From Rhodocollybia butyracea (Eukaryota; Basidiomycota; Agaricomycetes; Agaricales; Omphalotaceae), in assembly GCA_015501585.1 (NCBI GenBank), contig JADNRY010000232.1, positions 1-64,000 on the forward strand: 64,000 nucleotides of DNA. The letters run 5' to 3'. The notes beneath the pieces are model-generated. The model worked only from the letters and a program-made list of their open reading frames with translations. It searched no databases and was not told the origin of the DNA. Shown here piece after piece: positions 22,567-31,613 of the stretch. The position numbers and the translations under genes are program-made. Each line of letters starts with the position of its first letter. Positions within the stretch are counted from its first letter, which is position 1.

Positions 22567-22824
22567 ATAATCCCGAACTCCCGAGCGCTATGCGCCGCAA
22601 TGTCCGGCAGTTTCACATGATCTGAGGAATTTTGAAGGCACCAAAGGCCTGGGTACTAATTCTACCCTAAAGTACCCTTAGAGGTATGGTATTTAGGCAT
22701 ATGTGTGAAAATAACCTTGGCCACTTATCTACAAGTGGATCCTAAAACCGGACATCCGCTTCTACATAACCCAATACTGGGGCTTTACAGGTGCAACCAT
22801 TCACTCGAGCCGATTTTTTTGTAC
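22567..22824. repeat. Right inverted-repeat arm of the KDZ element
   Basis: Reverse complement of the left arm (see 11943-12396). It starts 48 nt after the transposase stop codon. It has no insertion and so preserves the uninterrupted arm, including ACTCGAGCCGATTTTTTTGT at its outer end. Confidence 0.75.
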
Positions 22825-23012
22825 TTTTTTGATGTGAATACAGTTCATCAATACCTGGCATGGAACTAGACAAGCTTTGATGGAGAATAAGATTGGCAGG
22901 GGGTCGTCGCATTGTGTCTGCACGCTCATATCGCACAAGCTCGACAATTGGAACCTCACATTCAGGGGAAAATGGAAGACAAGAATGCCCTGAACGATGA
23001 GCAGAGAGGACA

Positions 23013-23164
23013 TGTAACGCCTACGGCACGTTCATTGCCGTTAGCACCGATATTACATAATTAGTCTACTCTTATCCTCGTACCACATACTCGTTTCGGT
23101 CTATTTCTCTAATAGAATGAGATCTTGCTCATGGTCTGAGGCATTAAGAGTCAGGGCTCATACA
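23013..23164 (+). repeat. 5' LTR of the miniature retroelement
   Basis: 152 nt, TG...CA termini; same length as the 3' copy, with 6 transition differences. Confidence 0.8.
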
Positions 23165-23207
23165 CTTTTTTGAGCAACCTTGTCCTGAATAGGACTATTA
23201 CAGCAAT

Positions 23208-24242
23208 ATGACCACACAACAGCACAACTCAAGCCATGACTCTGTCATGGCTCTGGCTTACTCTTTTCTTTCTCAAATCCTTTCCATGTTCCCTCATGAT
23301 CCTCTCTCACACATCTCTGGGATCCTGGACTTCTCCTCCCAGGGAATTCAACAGCTGCTAGTCAACTTTAAGCAGCTCTGGGAACAACATGGTCTTTCAG
23401 TGGCTGGTAGGGATTTGGCAGAGGCAGTGGTGCAGGATTCAACATTAAGATGTTGCTGGGCAGTGAAGGAAGAAGGTTTCCAGGCAGAGGTCTGTTTTCA
23501 GATGATAGAGTCTATTAAGAGACTGGGAGAAGAGTTTGGGATGGAACTGTCCAAATCTCAAACACCACCTCCTGCTCCAAGTTCTCCATCACCTTTGACC
23601 GCTCCTACTGCCTCATCACCGACTCCCACGCTCGCTTCGAACGCATTGAACACATTGAAATCATCTCCACATGCTCTGACATTGGTTTCACCCTCCAAAC
23701 CCACTTCCCCTTCATTTCAACTCCAACCAACCTCAGAGTTTGCACGGGAGGTGGCTGAACTGCGGAAAGCAGGCCGGAAACTCGAAGTATTCATGGATGA
23801 ACATGTCATGGGGCTCGAACACACAGCTGGCACACCGCCAGCTCGTGTTCATCTCTCAAACACTCCAACCGAGTGTACGCCTGTGCCTTATATTGCCCCT
23901 GTGACTGCTGTTCCACCAACAGGCCTTCGTAAATGTGTCAAACACAATGTGTATGGTGCATTTGGTTCACTCTTGCTTTGTTCAAGTCGTTGCCCATCCC
24001 AATCTGGTACACTCATGCCATCACCCTCACCCACTGAAACTCCCCATCACCATATTTGTGCTCCCAATCAATGCTCCCATTCATGGCACTGGAGATCTAC
24101 TGTCTCCAATGTGCCACCACCATCTCAATCTGGACTTAGTGTCAGCATCCAGAGAATCCGGCGATTTTCACAGGACACTTTCTCTTCTTCTGCACTTATG
24201 GAAATTGCCAGCATACTACATTGTACGTTACCTATTAGATGA
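23208..24242 (+). CDS. Gag-like protein of the miniature LTR element
   Basis: A 344-residue open frame filling most of the space between the two LTRs. The N-terminal part is helical (MALAYSFLSQILSMF, GILDFSSQGIQQLLVNFKQL, CFQMIESIKRLGEEFGMEL). A Pro/Ser/Thr-rich linker follows, then a short helix (FAREVAELRKAGRKLEVFMD) and a Pro/Ser/His/Cys-rich end without a clear zinc knuckle. The layout suits a capsid-type protein, but I see no diagnostic motif, so Gag is inferred from position. The last 100 or so residues overlap another open frame from 23935, so a frameshift or splice in that part is possible. Confidence 0.45.
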   Translation: MTTQQHNSSHDSVMALAYSFLSQILSMFPHDPLSHISGILDFSSQGIQQLLVNFKQLWEQHGLSVAGRDLAEAVVQDSTLRCCWAVKEEGFQAEVCFQMIESIKRLGEEFGMELSKSQTPPPAPSSPSPLTAPTASSPTPTLASNALNTLKSSPHALTLVSPSKPTSPSFQLQPTSEFAREVAELRKAGRKLEVFMDEHVMGLEHTAGTPPARVHLSNTPTECTPVPYIAPVTAVPPTGLRKCVKHNVYGAFGSLLLCSSRCPSQSGTLMPSPSPTETPHHHICAPNQCSHSWHWRSTVSNVPPPSQSGLSVSIQRIRRFSQDTFSSSALMEIASILHCTLPIR

Positions 24243-24338
24243 CTGTATGTTTCTCTTTGTTATGTTTTCCCTTTTCCATCTTTCTCTTTTGTTTTTTTTT
24301 GGGTAAGATGGACCTGTGGGGTCAATCTAGGGGACATG

Positions 24339-24490
24339 TGTAACGCCTACGGCACATTCATTGCCGTTAGCGCCAATATTACATAATTAGTCTACTCTTA
24401 TCCTTGTACCACATACTCGTTTCGGTCTATTTCTCTAATAGAACGAGATCTTGCTCATGGTTTGAGGCATTAAGAGTCAGGGCTCATACA
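24339..24490 (+). repeat. 3' LTR of the miniature retroelement
   Basis: 152 nt, followed directly by the target duplication GGACA. Confidence 0.8.
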
Positions 24491-24499
24491 GGACAACTC

Positions 24500-25310
24500 T
24501 TTAACCTCTTTGGACTGAACCCACTTTCGTAGCCATCATCTACAAGCCGTATGTGCATAATATCCTCGCAAAATGTGAAAAGGATTTGCCTCAAATGCAA
24601 CCGATGAGGATGATTACCCCGCAACAATATCAATATTCCAAATCCTTTGGGACCACTGATTCCTCATTCTCGAAGTATGAAGAGTTTCCTAGGATGGAGA
24701 AGGATTTGTTAGAATATTGTTTGCTTCCTAGCACTGCCCAGCTTGAATTCAACCACTACTTATATCCTCAAAAAATCAAACGATGAATTCTTCGACTGCT
24801 TCTTTCTTTGGGACCTAGGCAAATATATTGTCGCAGTCTTTATCCATATTTCTATTGCCACATGTTATGGTCGTATGAGGACCACGCACTGAGGTGCCAC
24901 TGGTCGCATTGAAACGGTGAAAGATCGTGCTGAGGCCATGTTTGGAAAACGCGTCGAGGTTATGTACCTCTGTGTTGCGCCGGATGTTCTTCCTGATGCC
25001 AGGTCTCAGGAATGGATGATAGATAATGAATATTTTGCCCCTCCGGTTGCTGATAGAGTAGATGGAAGGGTGTTTTATCTAGGTATTCCACTCCCACCCT
25101 GCGATGCTGAAGTTGCTACTGCTCGACTGGTCTTTTCTCTCCGTGCCAAAGTACCGGACATCCTGATCAAGGAAGATGTAGTGACACGGGGAAAGCATAG
25201 GATGAGGGGAACTAATGGATGGTGTGGCTGTTGACAAGGCAGCTGACACAGCTGGAGCCCCGAGGAATGGAAGGGCTTTTCATCATTGCCCCTACCTTCA
25301 TTCATGGACT
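24500..25310 (+). pseudogene. Remnant of an unrecognised gene
   Basis: Two open stretches on the plus strand read like one protein. The first (to 24786) has AIIYKPYVHNILAKCEKDLP, FGTTDSSFSKYEEFPRMEKD and AQLEFNHYLYPQ. The second (24917-25234) has RIETVKDRAEAMFGKRVEVM, LCVAPDVLPDARSQEWM and VFYLGIPLPP. Between them a stop and a frame change occur, and after 25234 the frame is broken although PEEWKG continues it. Its 3' part is repeated at 28430-28600 (PEEWEGF there). I do not recognise the family. It lies directly beside the miniature LTR element and may have been damaged by rearrangement. Confidence 0.35.
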
Positions 25311-25599
25311 TCACACACTAAGATGATTTCTCGGAAAACAGTTCAAGCCTCTATAACTTTGAAAAATGTATTTTTTTGCTACGTATACACAAATGCTAAC
25401 TTTTCTTGATGCAATATTCGAATTTGAAGACGCTTAATCCACACTGAATATAAGCTCTATTATGGCAAAAGCTCCGGCTCTGGGTGTACGTTCTATTACA
25501 AGCGTTGCTATGAGTAGAAGCTAATTAGAATGCTGAGTAATAGTACTTGTGGCGAAGAGGGCAATAAAATCACTATTGTCTGCTGCTATTACTAAGTTA

Positions 25600-26124
25600 T
25601 CAGCCTTGAATCGCGGTGGGAGTTTGAATGTTCTGCGGACCCTCTACAAGAACTGCAGGCTTATTATTGAGTGACACAACCAGTCCATCGGCTACATACA
25701 CCCCGGCGGCCTGGGCTGAGCGGATTTCGTCGTGAAACGATTTGTCCTGAACCCGAAATGTTCTCAGACGCAAGTTCTCTCGCCCTTGGTAAGAGCCCTG
25801 CACGGCGTACTCTCGATATATTTCCTTGCCAGCGATCACATTCAAGGGAGCTAGAGAACCAAAGAAAAGATTAGAATAGGATCTAACTTGAGATTCGCTT
25901 GGGATGCTGACAAAGTAGTGGAAGGGGTTGAAAGGGTTTGTTCTTGCTCTTTCTGGCTCGTCCTGGTGTTCTAGCATGGATTTCAGATGACTAGAGGACA
26001 TATTAGCATCTATAAGTATCTGCGCTCGAGTAATAGTTCCAGCTTACACCATATGGGCAGCGAGCCCATTTATCACAAGAGAAGAAACGACAATAAGAGA
26101 AAGCCAGTGCCAGAGGTTGAGCAT
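25600..26124 (-). CDS. Small secreted protein, single-module member of a local family
   Basis: No known function. Exon one (26124 down to about 26048) encodes a signal peptide, MLNLWHWLSLIVVSSLVING-LAA. A GTGTAAG intron with GCTAAT branch point follows, and exon two reads to 25600. The mature module holds FHYFVSIPSESQVRSYSNLF, FGSLAPLNVIAGKEI, REYAVQGSYQGRENLRLRTF and AQAAGVYVADGLVVSL. The same order recurs twice in the gene at 28920-29847, and the 5' intron is nearly identical in both. There are no cysteines in the mature part, unlike many secreted effectors. Secretion is a prediction from the N-terminus. Confidence 0.6.
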
Positions 26125-27690
26125 ATTTGTATGAAGAAGGAGAATGGACCACCAGGGTTCAATATAAATTTCTGACCAGCAGAAAGAGTCTGAATCGAGC
26201 AAAACAACATTGGGGTAGCGTTGGGGCTTTATAACATGGACTCGAGTTGCACTATTCGCAGCCACAGGTTTTGAGGCTATGCGCGCTTATCATGATTCCA
26301 TCGATCAATGATCGATGATCGCGACTTCGCCTTCAACCTCTCCTCTACGGATCTGCCACAGCCTCCTGCGGTTCTCTCCTTCCTATCTTTACATATTGAT
26401 AATGCACTCGTCCACCTCTGTCTGCGCGTCTACACATCACTAAGTACTGTACCTACTGTGAGATAGAATGGACGAAACAGTGCCTTCTCAAAACCTGATG
26501 CAGATGTTAACGTTTTGATAGATCTGTGACGCGACCCCTTGAATCCATGGGCACGGTTTCCTCTGGTTTCCGCCGGTTTCTGTCGCTCTTCTGAATCAGT
26601 ACTTACAATTATTGATAACGGATACAGTAACCTATAGCTGAGTCGAAATCGGGTGTGACCTATGAGGTCTGTTTTCACCAAATATTTCGGCATTTTGTAG
26701 ATGTATTCAGCTTTTGATCAGAAACATCAATGGTTTCGGGTTCAGCTTGGGTCGGTGGATTTCGGCTTCAACCGGACGCAGTTCAGCTTCGACTTCATGA
26801 TTCCTACTATTTTCTAACAAATTCAGCTTTTCTAAATTCTGCAAGCATTGAACTCTACAGAGACCCGGTCACCCCTGGTATAGTATCTAATAGGCTATGA
26901 TGTAATTAGCGAGCGATTTCCCCCAATAGAGTGACAATTCCCCCCACCTTAAAGAGACTCGGACTATTTCCCTAGCTCCAATTTGCCACATGCCTCATAC
27001 TCAAGCATTTTAAATCTCTGCTCTAACAGCTTCAGACTCTATAAACTTCCTTCCTTCCCCCAGCGCTACACCAATTGTTTATGTAAAAGGACCCGGAAAT
27101 TCTTTCCATTTAGTACATACACGATGGAGGATACAGGCGCTCAGGCTGTCTAGGTACTTGGTATCTACCATTAAGGGAAAATATAAATAAAAGTAATATG
27201 TGATGCCTAAAATAGCTCCCAGTTCAACTCAGCACCGTGCGTGGTACGGCGCATACAAACTGAACCAATGCAGGCTGGACTTATTGAATGAGATTCCAAC
27301 TGCTGAACTGGAAGCACCATGAGGGAAATTGTAGGGAAAACGGGGGAATATCAACCCACATGAGAGAAAAATGCAAACCAATAGTCCAAGCTCAAGCTGA
27401 TGTTCCCAAGATTGAGGCAGTCCCATTCCATTCAAAGGCAAGACTTGTTCAAACAGATCCTACTCCATTGTTTATGATACTTTATTAGTTGAATAGCATC
27501 CAACGTAGGGTTGACATATCAAAGTAGGACCTAATCACAAGTGGAAGTAGCATTGTCTCAAAGCCGAAACTATCACACCGCAAGCTGAACACTGGAGTTG
27601 GTAAAAAGGCTGAACCTGAGAGTCGAACATGTGATTTGAAGCTGAAGTCGAAACCTTAAGTTGAATGTGGAGCCGAACCTGAAATATTTG
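26125..27690. other. Intergenic region, no gene seen
   Basis: About 1.6 kb without a supported gene. It contains ATCGATCAATGATCGATGATCG at 26302-26323 and scattered TTCAGCTTCGACTTC-like words near 26780, with their approximate inverse (GAAGCTGAAGTCGAAA) near 27640, suggesting an old repeat. Confidence 0.35.
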
Positions 27691-27870
27691 GCGAAAAGAG
27701 ACCTCAAAGTGACCGGATAATCACATTCAAGTGTGCTAAGTAAGTCAAGCTCAAGTGGACTCGATAGGCACCCGATATTATTGTGCGTTTTATTGCCCAG
27801 AACGTGCTTTGCTGAGTGTTTCATGTATTCCGTATTCCCTCAGACATGAACAGCATATGGTGGTAGTGGT
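27690..27870. repeat. Degenerate dispersed repeat, fragment
   Basis: On the minus strand it reads LREYGIHETLSKARSGQ; the 30.9-kb copy has WEYGIYERLSNGQ at the same place. GTCCACTTGAGCTTGAC is also shared. A short third member of the repeat seen at 4395-5260 and 30790-31480. Confidence 0.4.
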
Positions 27871-28129
27871 GTAAGACACCAGCAGACATATGTTGTTCCG
27901 TTTCTTGAATCTTTAATCGCAACTTATCTACGCTTACGTTGATTGCTACATTATTCTAAGGGAGCAAGGCGTACGGGCGGGGCCCAGAAGGACCCAATGT
28001 CTGTACCTGGGCCTACAAAAGATGATATGCATGGAAAATCTATACACAGTCAGGACAAATGAAGATGGGTTCGGAGAAGGCATAAATCTCGTGACGGCGT
28101 ATGAAGTTCCTTTAGGCTCCTTCACGAAC

Positions 28130-28880
28130 TGCACAAGGTTGTATCTTGGAGAACAGTTCAAGCCTTTATGCGGTATACAGTGAATACACAAATGCCAAAC
28201 TTTTCCCATTCGATATTCAAATTTGACGCATACATTCAAGTTCTACGGAAGGGTTTTTCTTATTGGAAAAGCTCTGGCTTTGAGTGTCCTTCTGACAAGT
28301 TTTCTTCCACATGTTGCGCTATGAATGAGCAACATAATTAGGACATAGACTTGAGGCGACCGCAGACGAGGTCAATGAAGTCACTAACGCGGATCGGTTA
28401 ATCTCGATGCGGGGTCTTGGGCTGTGCTTTCTTGGGCCAGGTTTTAACCCTCCAAACCCTCCCTTGCGGCTCTGGCCGAAAAGGACGAGGAGAACCAATG
28501 GAGGGCGTGGTTGCTGACACGGTTGGACTCCTGAGGAATGGGAGGGCTTTACCGTCATTACCTCTACCTTCATTTACGGAATCGCGTGTAAAGATGGTTT
28601 CTCAGAAAACAGTTCAAGCCTCTACATATGATATTGAAAAATGTATCTTTGCTACGTATACACAGATGCCCAATCGATGCGATATTTGAGTTCGAATCTG
28701 AAGGATACGCTTACTTCACTCTAAAGAGACGTCCAAGCTCTACGAAGGGGGTTATGGGAAAAGCTCCGGTTCTGGTGTACAGTTTATTCCAACGTCATGA
28801 ATGAGTAAACTAATTAGAATGCTTGCTACTAGTACTTGCGACGACTCGGACAATGTGACGAAGAGGTCAATGAACGCGAA
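28130..28880. repeat. Duplicated 3' flanks of the secreted-protein genes
   Basis: Two tandem blocks (about 28130-28370 and 28480-28880) resemble 25230-25590, the region downstream of the first secreted-protein gene. Shared words include GAACAGTTCAAGCCT, TACGTATACACA, AAAAGCTC and CTAATTAGAATGCT. They show that gene and flank were duplicated together and that one further unit lost its gene. Confidence 0.55.
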
Positions 28881-28919
28881 CCAACGTGTCTGAAGTTGCT
28901 AGTACATATCAACATTGAA

Positions 28920-29847
28920 TCATATTGTTTTGTGATCATGGTTTAGAGTAACAAGAACTCCAGGCCTACCGAGTGACGCAACCAGCCCAGAGGCTATAAA
29001 CTGCCTGGCTCTAGTGGCTGAGTCGATCTCTTTGTGAAATGTTTCGTCCTCATGCGGAAATACTTTCAGAACCAAGTCCTTCGGGTTCTTTTTCCCTTTG
29101 TACTCCCCCATGGAATACTCTTCCACGGAATACTCCTGATACTCGCCAATTTTTCTTATTTCCCCGCCAACGACCACATTCAAATGAGCTAGAGCACCGA
29201 AGAAAAGATTAGAAAAGGATCTGACATGAGATTCGCCTGGGATACTGACGAAGTTGTGGAAGGCCATGTGAGGATTTAAGCTCTTCTTTGGCAGACGATG
29301 GTGTTTTCTATATCGACATCATTATTAGTATCAACATCGGACCACAAGCGTGCTGGAAGTTTTGCACTCACAGTATCCACGGCCGTTGAAAGAGAATTAC
29401 AGGTCCTGTTTTGAATGGTGGATACGTCCCAGAGGCTACATACAGCTTTTCTTGTCGGAATGTTCTTCTTTGTTCATCAAACAATTTCTCCTCCTTCACC
29501 TTGAATACTCTCATGACCAAGTTAGGATCATGTTTCCCTTTGTACTCATTCACGGAAAAGTCGTGGTATTTGCCCAGGTCGTACTCTCCTATGATGGGGC
29601 CAACCTTCACATCCAAAGCAGCTAGAGCACCAAAGGTGAAAATATGATCCAACTTGAAGTTCACTTGGATACTAACGAAGGTCAGGTACTGATAACTCGG
29701 CATGATTTTTGGGCGACTAGAGGACATATTAGCATCCATATCTGCACCCGAGTAATGATTCAAACTTACACCAGGCGTTGGTGCGGCAGACCCATTCAGC
29801 GCAAGGGAAAAGATGACAAGAAGAGAAAGCCAGTGGAAGCTGAGCAT
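28920..29847 (-). CDS. Small secreted protein with two tandem modules
   Basis: Start MLSFHWLSLLVIFSLALNGS at 29847, a clear signal peptide, followed by a 5' intron that matches the one in the gene at 25600-26124. Module one holds YQYLTFVSIQVNFKLDHIF, FGALAALDVKVGPIIGEYD, NEYKGKHDPNLVMRVF and EKLYVASG. An intron (GTGAGTGCAA donor near 29371, branch point ACTAAT, acceptor near 29312) joins PWI-L to KHHRLPKKSLNPHMAF. Module two then holds FHNFVSIPGESHVRSFSNLF, FGALAHLNVVVGGEI, GEYKGKKNPKDLVLKVF and ARQFIASGLVASLG, to the stop at 28920. Read without the second intron it would look like two separate genes. Function unknown. Confidence 0.55.
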
Positions 29848-29970
29848 ATTTGTATCACTGAGAAGGAAAATGGACCACCAGGGTTCAATATTAATTTCTG
29901 ACCAGCAGAGAGCGGGGATCGAACAAAAACAAAGAGGCTTGGGACCTTATATAATGCATTGCTTTCCTTA

Positions 29971-30468
29971 TTAGGGCTGCTCAATTCTCACATCATTTCG
30001 TTTTGCTGCATCACATCGTTTCGGAAATTAGTTGCCGATGATCGGCCGTGTATCAAAGCTTGAAATCAATCATTATTTTTGCTCTGTTTTTTGCTTTTAA
30101 TGCTCGAATCCTGAACAATAAGGCACTTGGTGTCTGCTACAGTGTATGATTAATAAAGTATTAACTTGCTACCACTCAAAAGTGGCCCAGGACTTGCTCA
30201 GGACCCCATTGTAAATCATCCAAATCTACCCCTTTTGTTCTGAGCCTTCAGAGTGGCTAATTCTTCCTCCAAAGCCAAAGAAACAAATAGAAAGAGTCAA
30301 GCTACATCTGTAAGCCCTTTTTAGAGCTCTAAAGTTCTCTGAAGTAGTCATTAAGAAAGAAAACAAGTTTATTTCGACTATCCGATCCACCGGACTGGCA
30401 TCAGACGCCACGAAACAAAACGATGTGATGCAGCAAAACGAAATGATGTGAGAATTGAGCAGCCCTAA
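29971..30468. mobile_element. MITE with 48-bp perfect inverted ends
   Basis: A 498-bp AT-rich segment beginning TTAGGGCTGCTCAATTCTCA and ending with its exact inverse. The first 48 bases of each end are identical; after that the copies drift by a small indel. TA precedes the left end (29969-29970) and follows the right end (30469-30470), a plausible TA target duplication as made by Tc1/mariner-like elements. It has no coding capacity. It lies about 120 bp upstream of the start codon of the secreted-protein gene at 28920-29847. Confidence 0.8.
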
Positions 30469-30789
30469 TAATTGGGACTACTGGCAGTTTCGCGGTTTCC
30501 CAGCGGTTTCCTGTCTTCCTTCCTATTTTCGCATGTACATGGCTTGGTCACCAAGCTAATATTAATATGCACATATAGACTACGTATTTAGAATATATAC
30601 ACTCATATACACGTCACTAAATACTTTCTGTGAGATACATAGAAGGGATGAAACAGAACATCGCTTGATCTGTGACGGCCGCCTTGACCCCCTGGGCGCG
30701 GTTTTACTTACTTCGTCTCATAAGTATAATCAATGATAACGATCAACATGAGATAAAACCTGACGATAATTGATATGTACTGAGTTACA

Positions 30790-31480
30790 TGTGCACTTAT
30801 TGAGATCTGAGCGCTGGCCAAGTCGAAATCTAATTGGTTTCACCTGAGTGTGGGTGGATAGCACAGGTGTGCTCATGTCAAGCTCAAGTGGATATCGGGA
30901 GGAGGCTGGAGACCGGACGGCATATTGGCCATTGCTGAGCCTCTCATATATTCCATATTCCCACCGGTTTACTGGTAATGCGTGAGCATGCTGAAGATCC
31001 AGAGCAGCAGCATACATTGCTGTAACAGAGAATGTTACTACTTCTGAGGAAAGAGGAGAATCCGCAGCGGATAGGGAGGATTGTAGTGTTTCGAACCGTT
31101 CACAGAGTATCGGAATCGACAACAAATCTACGAAATGATAAGAACGAAAGCTAGAGGTTTCGATGCATCCTTACCTCAAGTCAAATTGGGCCATAATGCC
31201 AGGCGGGAACTGGTTTTCGCGGACGTTGTGCTCCAACAAAGATGTGGCAGATTCATTGAACGAGGTTATGATCTCAGTTTGCTGAACCCATGCATATGCG
31301 AGTCCTGGCACCACCAACAACGGAAGGAAATTCGGTAACGAGAATCCAAGGATTATTAAATCACCGTAACCAAGCCCTTAGGAGGTTGACGTTCCTCTAG
31401 CAAGGTTTCTTGTTTAAACAACGTCAACCCCCTAGAGGGGACTGATTTAGGCCTAACCCGGCGGAGAAGTGCCTGGGAAG
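30790..31480. repeat. Degenerate dispersed repeat, copy 2
   Basis: Matches 4395-5260 (see there). On the minus strand about 31030 an open frame reads MYAAALDLQHAHALPVNRWE and continues with YGIYERLSNGQYAVRSP; in copy 1 the same frame is broken by TGA. A 19-bp imperfect inverted repeat around GGTTGACGTT/AACGTCAACC (31376-31438) lies inside this copy and is not present in the other. Confidence 0.55.
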
Positions 31481-31613
31481 TGTCCGTTGACGAATGAAGT
31501 GCATAGCAAAGAACTTACAACAGCGTTTTTCAGTGAAGCCTTCGTCGGACCGACCGCCCCGCTTTAGCTGAGCGCTTAAATCAAATTTTTCATAACCGCG
31601 TTCATGCTCTATA

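Larger units (their letters stand above)
11943..22824. mobile_element. Large KDZ DNA transposon with Tet/JBP and three other passenger genes
   Basis: A 10.9-kb segment whose two ends are inverted copies of each other. The left arm is 11943-11966 plus 12168-12396; the right arm is 22567-22824. Shared blocks include AAAGCCCCAGTATTGGGTTA, GCGGATGTCCGGTTTTAGGA, GATAAGTGGCCAAGGTTAT, CATATGCCTAAATAC, TAGTACCCAGGCCT and AACTGCCGGACATTGCGGCG (allowing single differences). Inside lie five genes (12582-14751 minus, 14987-16182 plus, 16441-17058 minus, 17463-19255 minus, 19401-22519 plus). The last is a Kyakuja-Dileera-Zisupton transposase and the fourth a Tet/JBP-like dioxygenase, a pair known to travel together in fungi. 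No target duplication could be fixed because weak similarity continues outside the arms. Confidence 0.75.
23013..24490 (+). mobile_element. Miniature LTR retroelement (TRIM/gag-only type)
   Basis: Two direct 152-nt terminal repeats (23013-23164 and 24339-24490) start TGTAACGCC and end CTCATACA, the TG...CA hallmark of LTRs. They flank 1174 nt of internal sequence. The element is bordered by a perfect 5-nt target duplication GGACA (23008-23012 and 24491-24495). A purine-rich CTAGGGGACATG lies just before the 3' repeat, in the position of a polypurine tract. The two repeats differ at 6 positions, all transitions. No polymerase is encoded, so it would have to move in trans. A primer binding site was not recognised. 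Confidence 0.8.

Noticed and set aside
23411..23700. Possible host gene instead of Gag at 23208-24242
   Set aside because: The frame lies exactly between two LTRs with a perfect target duplication, so element origin is far more likely, although no Gag motif was proven.
29368..29847. Uninterrupted 159-codon reading of the first secreted module as a separate gene
   Set aside because: The first 55 nt after the signal peptide match the 5' intron of the related gene, and a consensus intron joins it to the next module.
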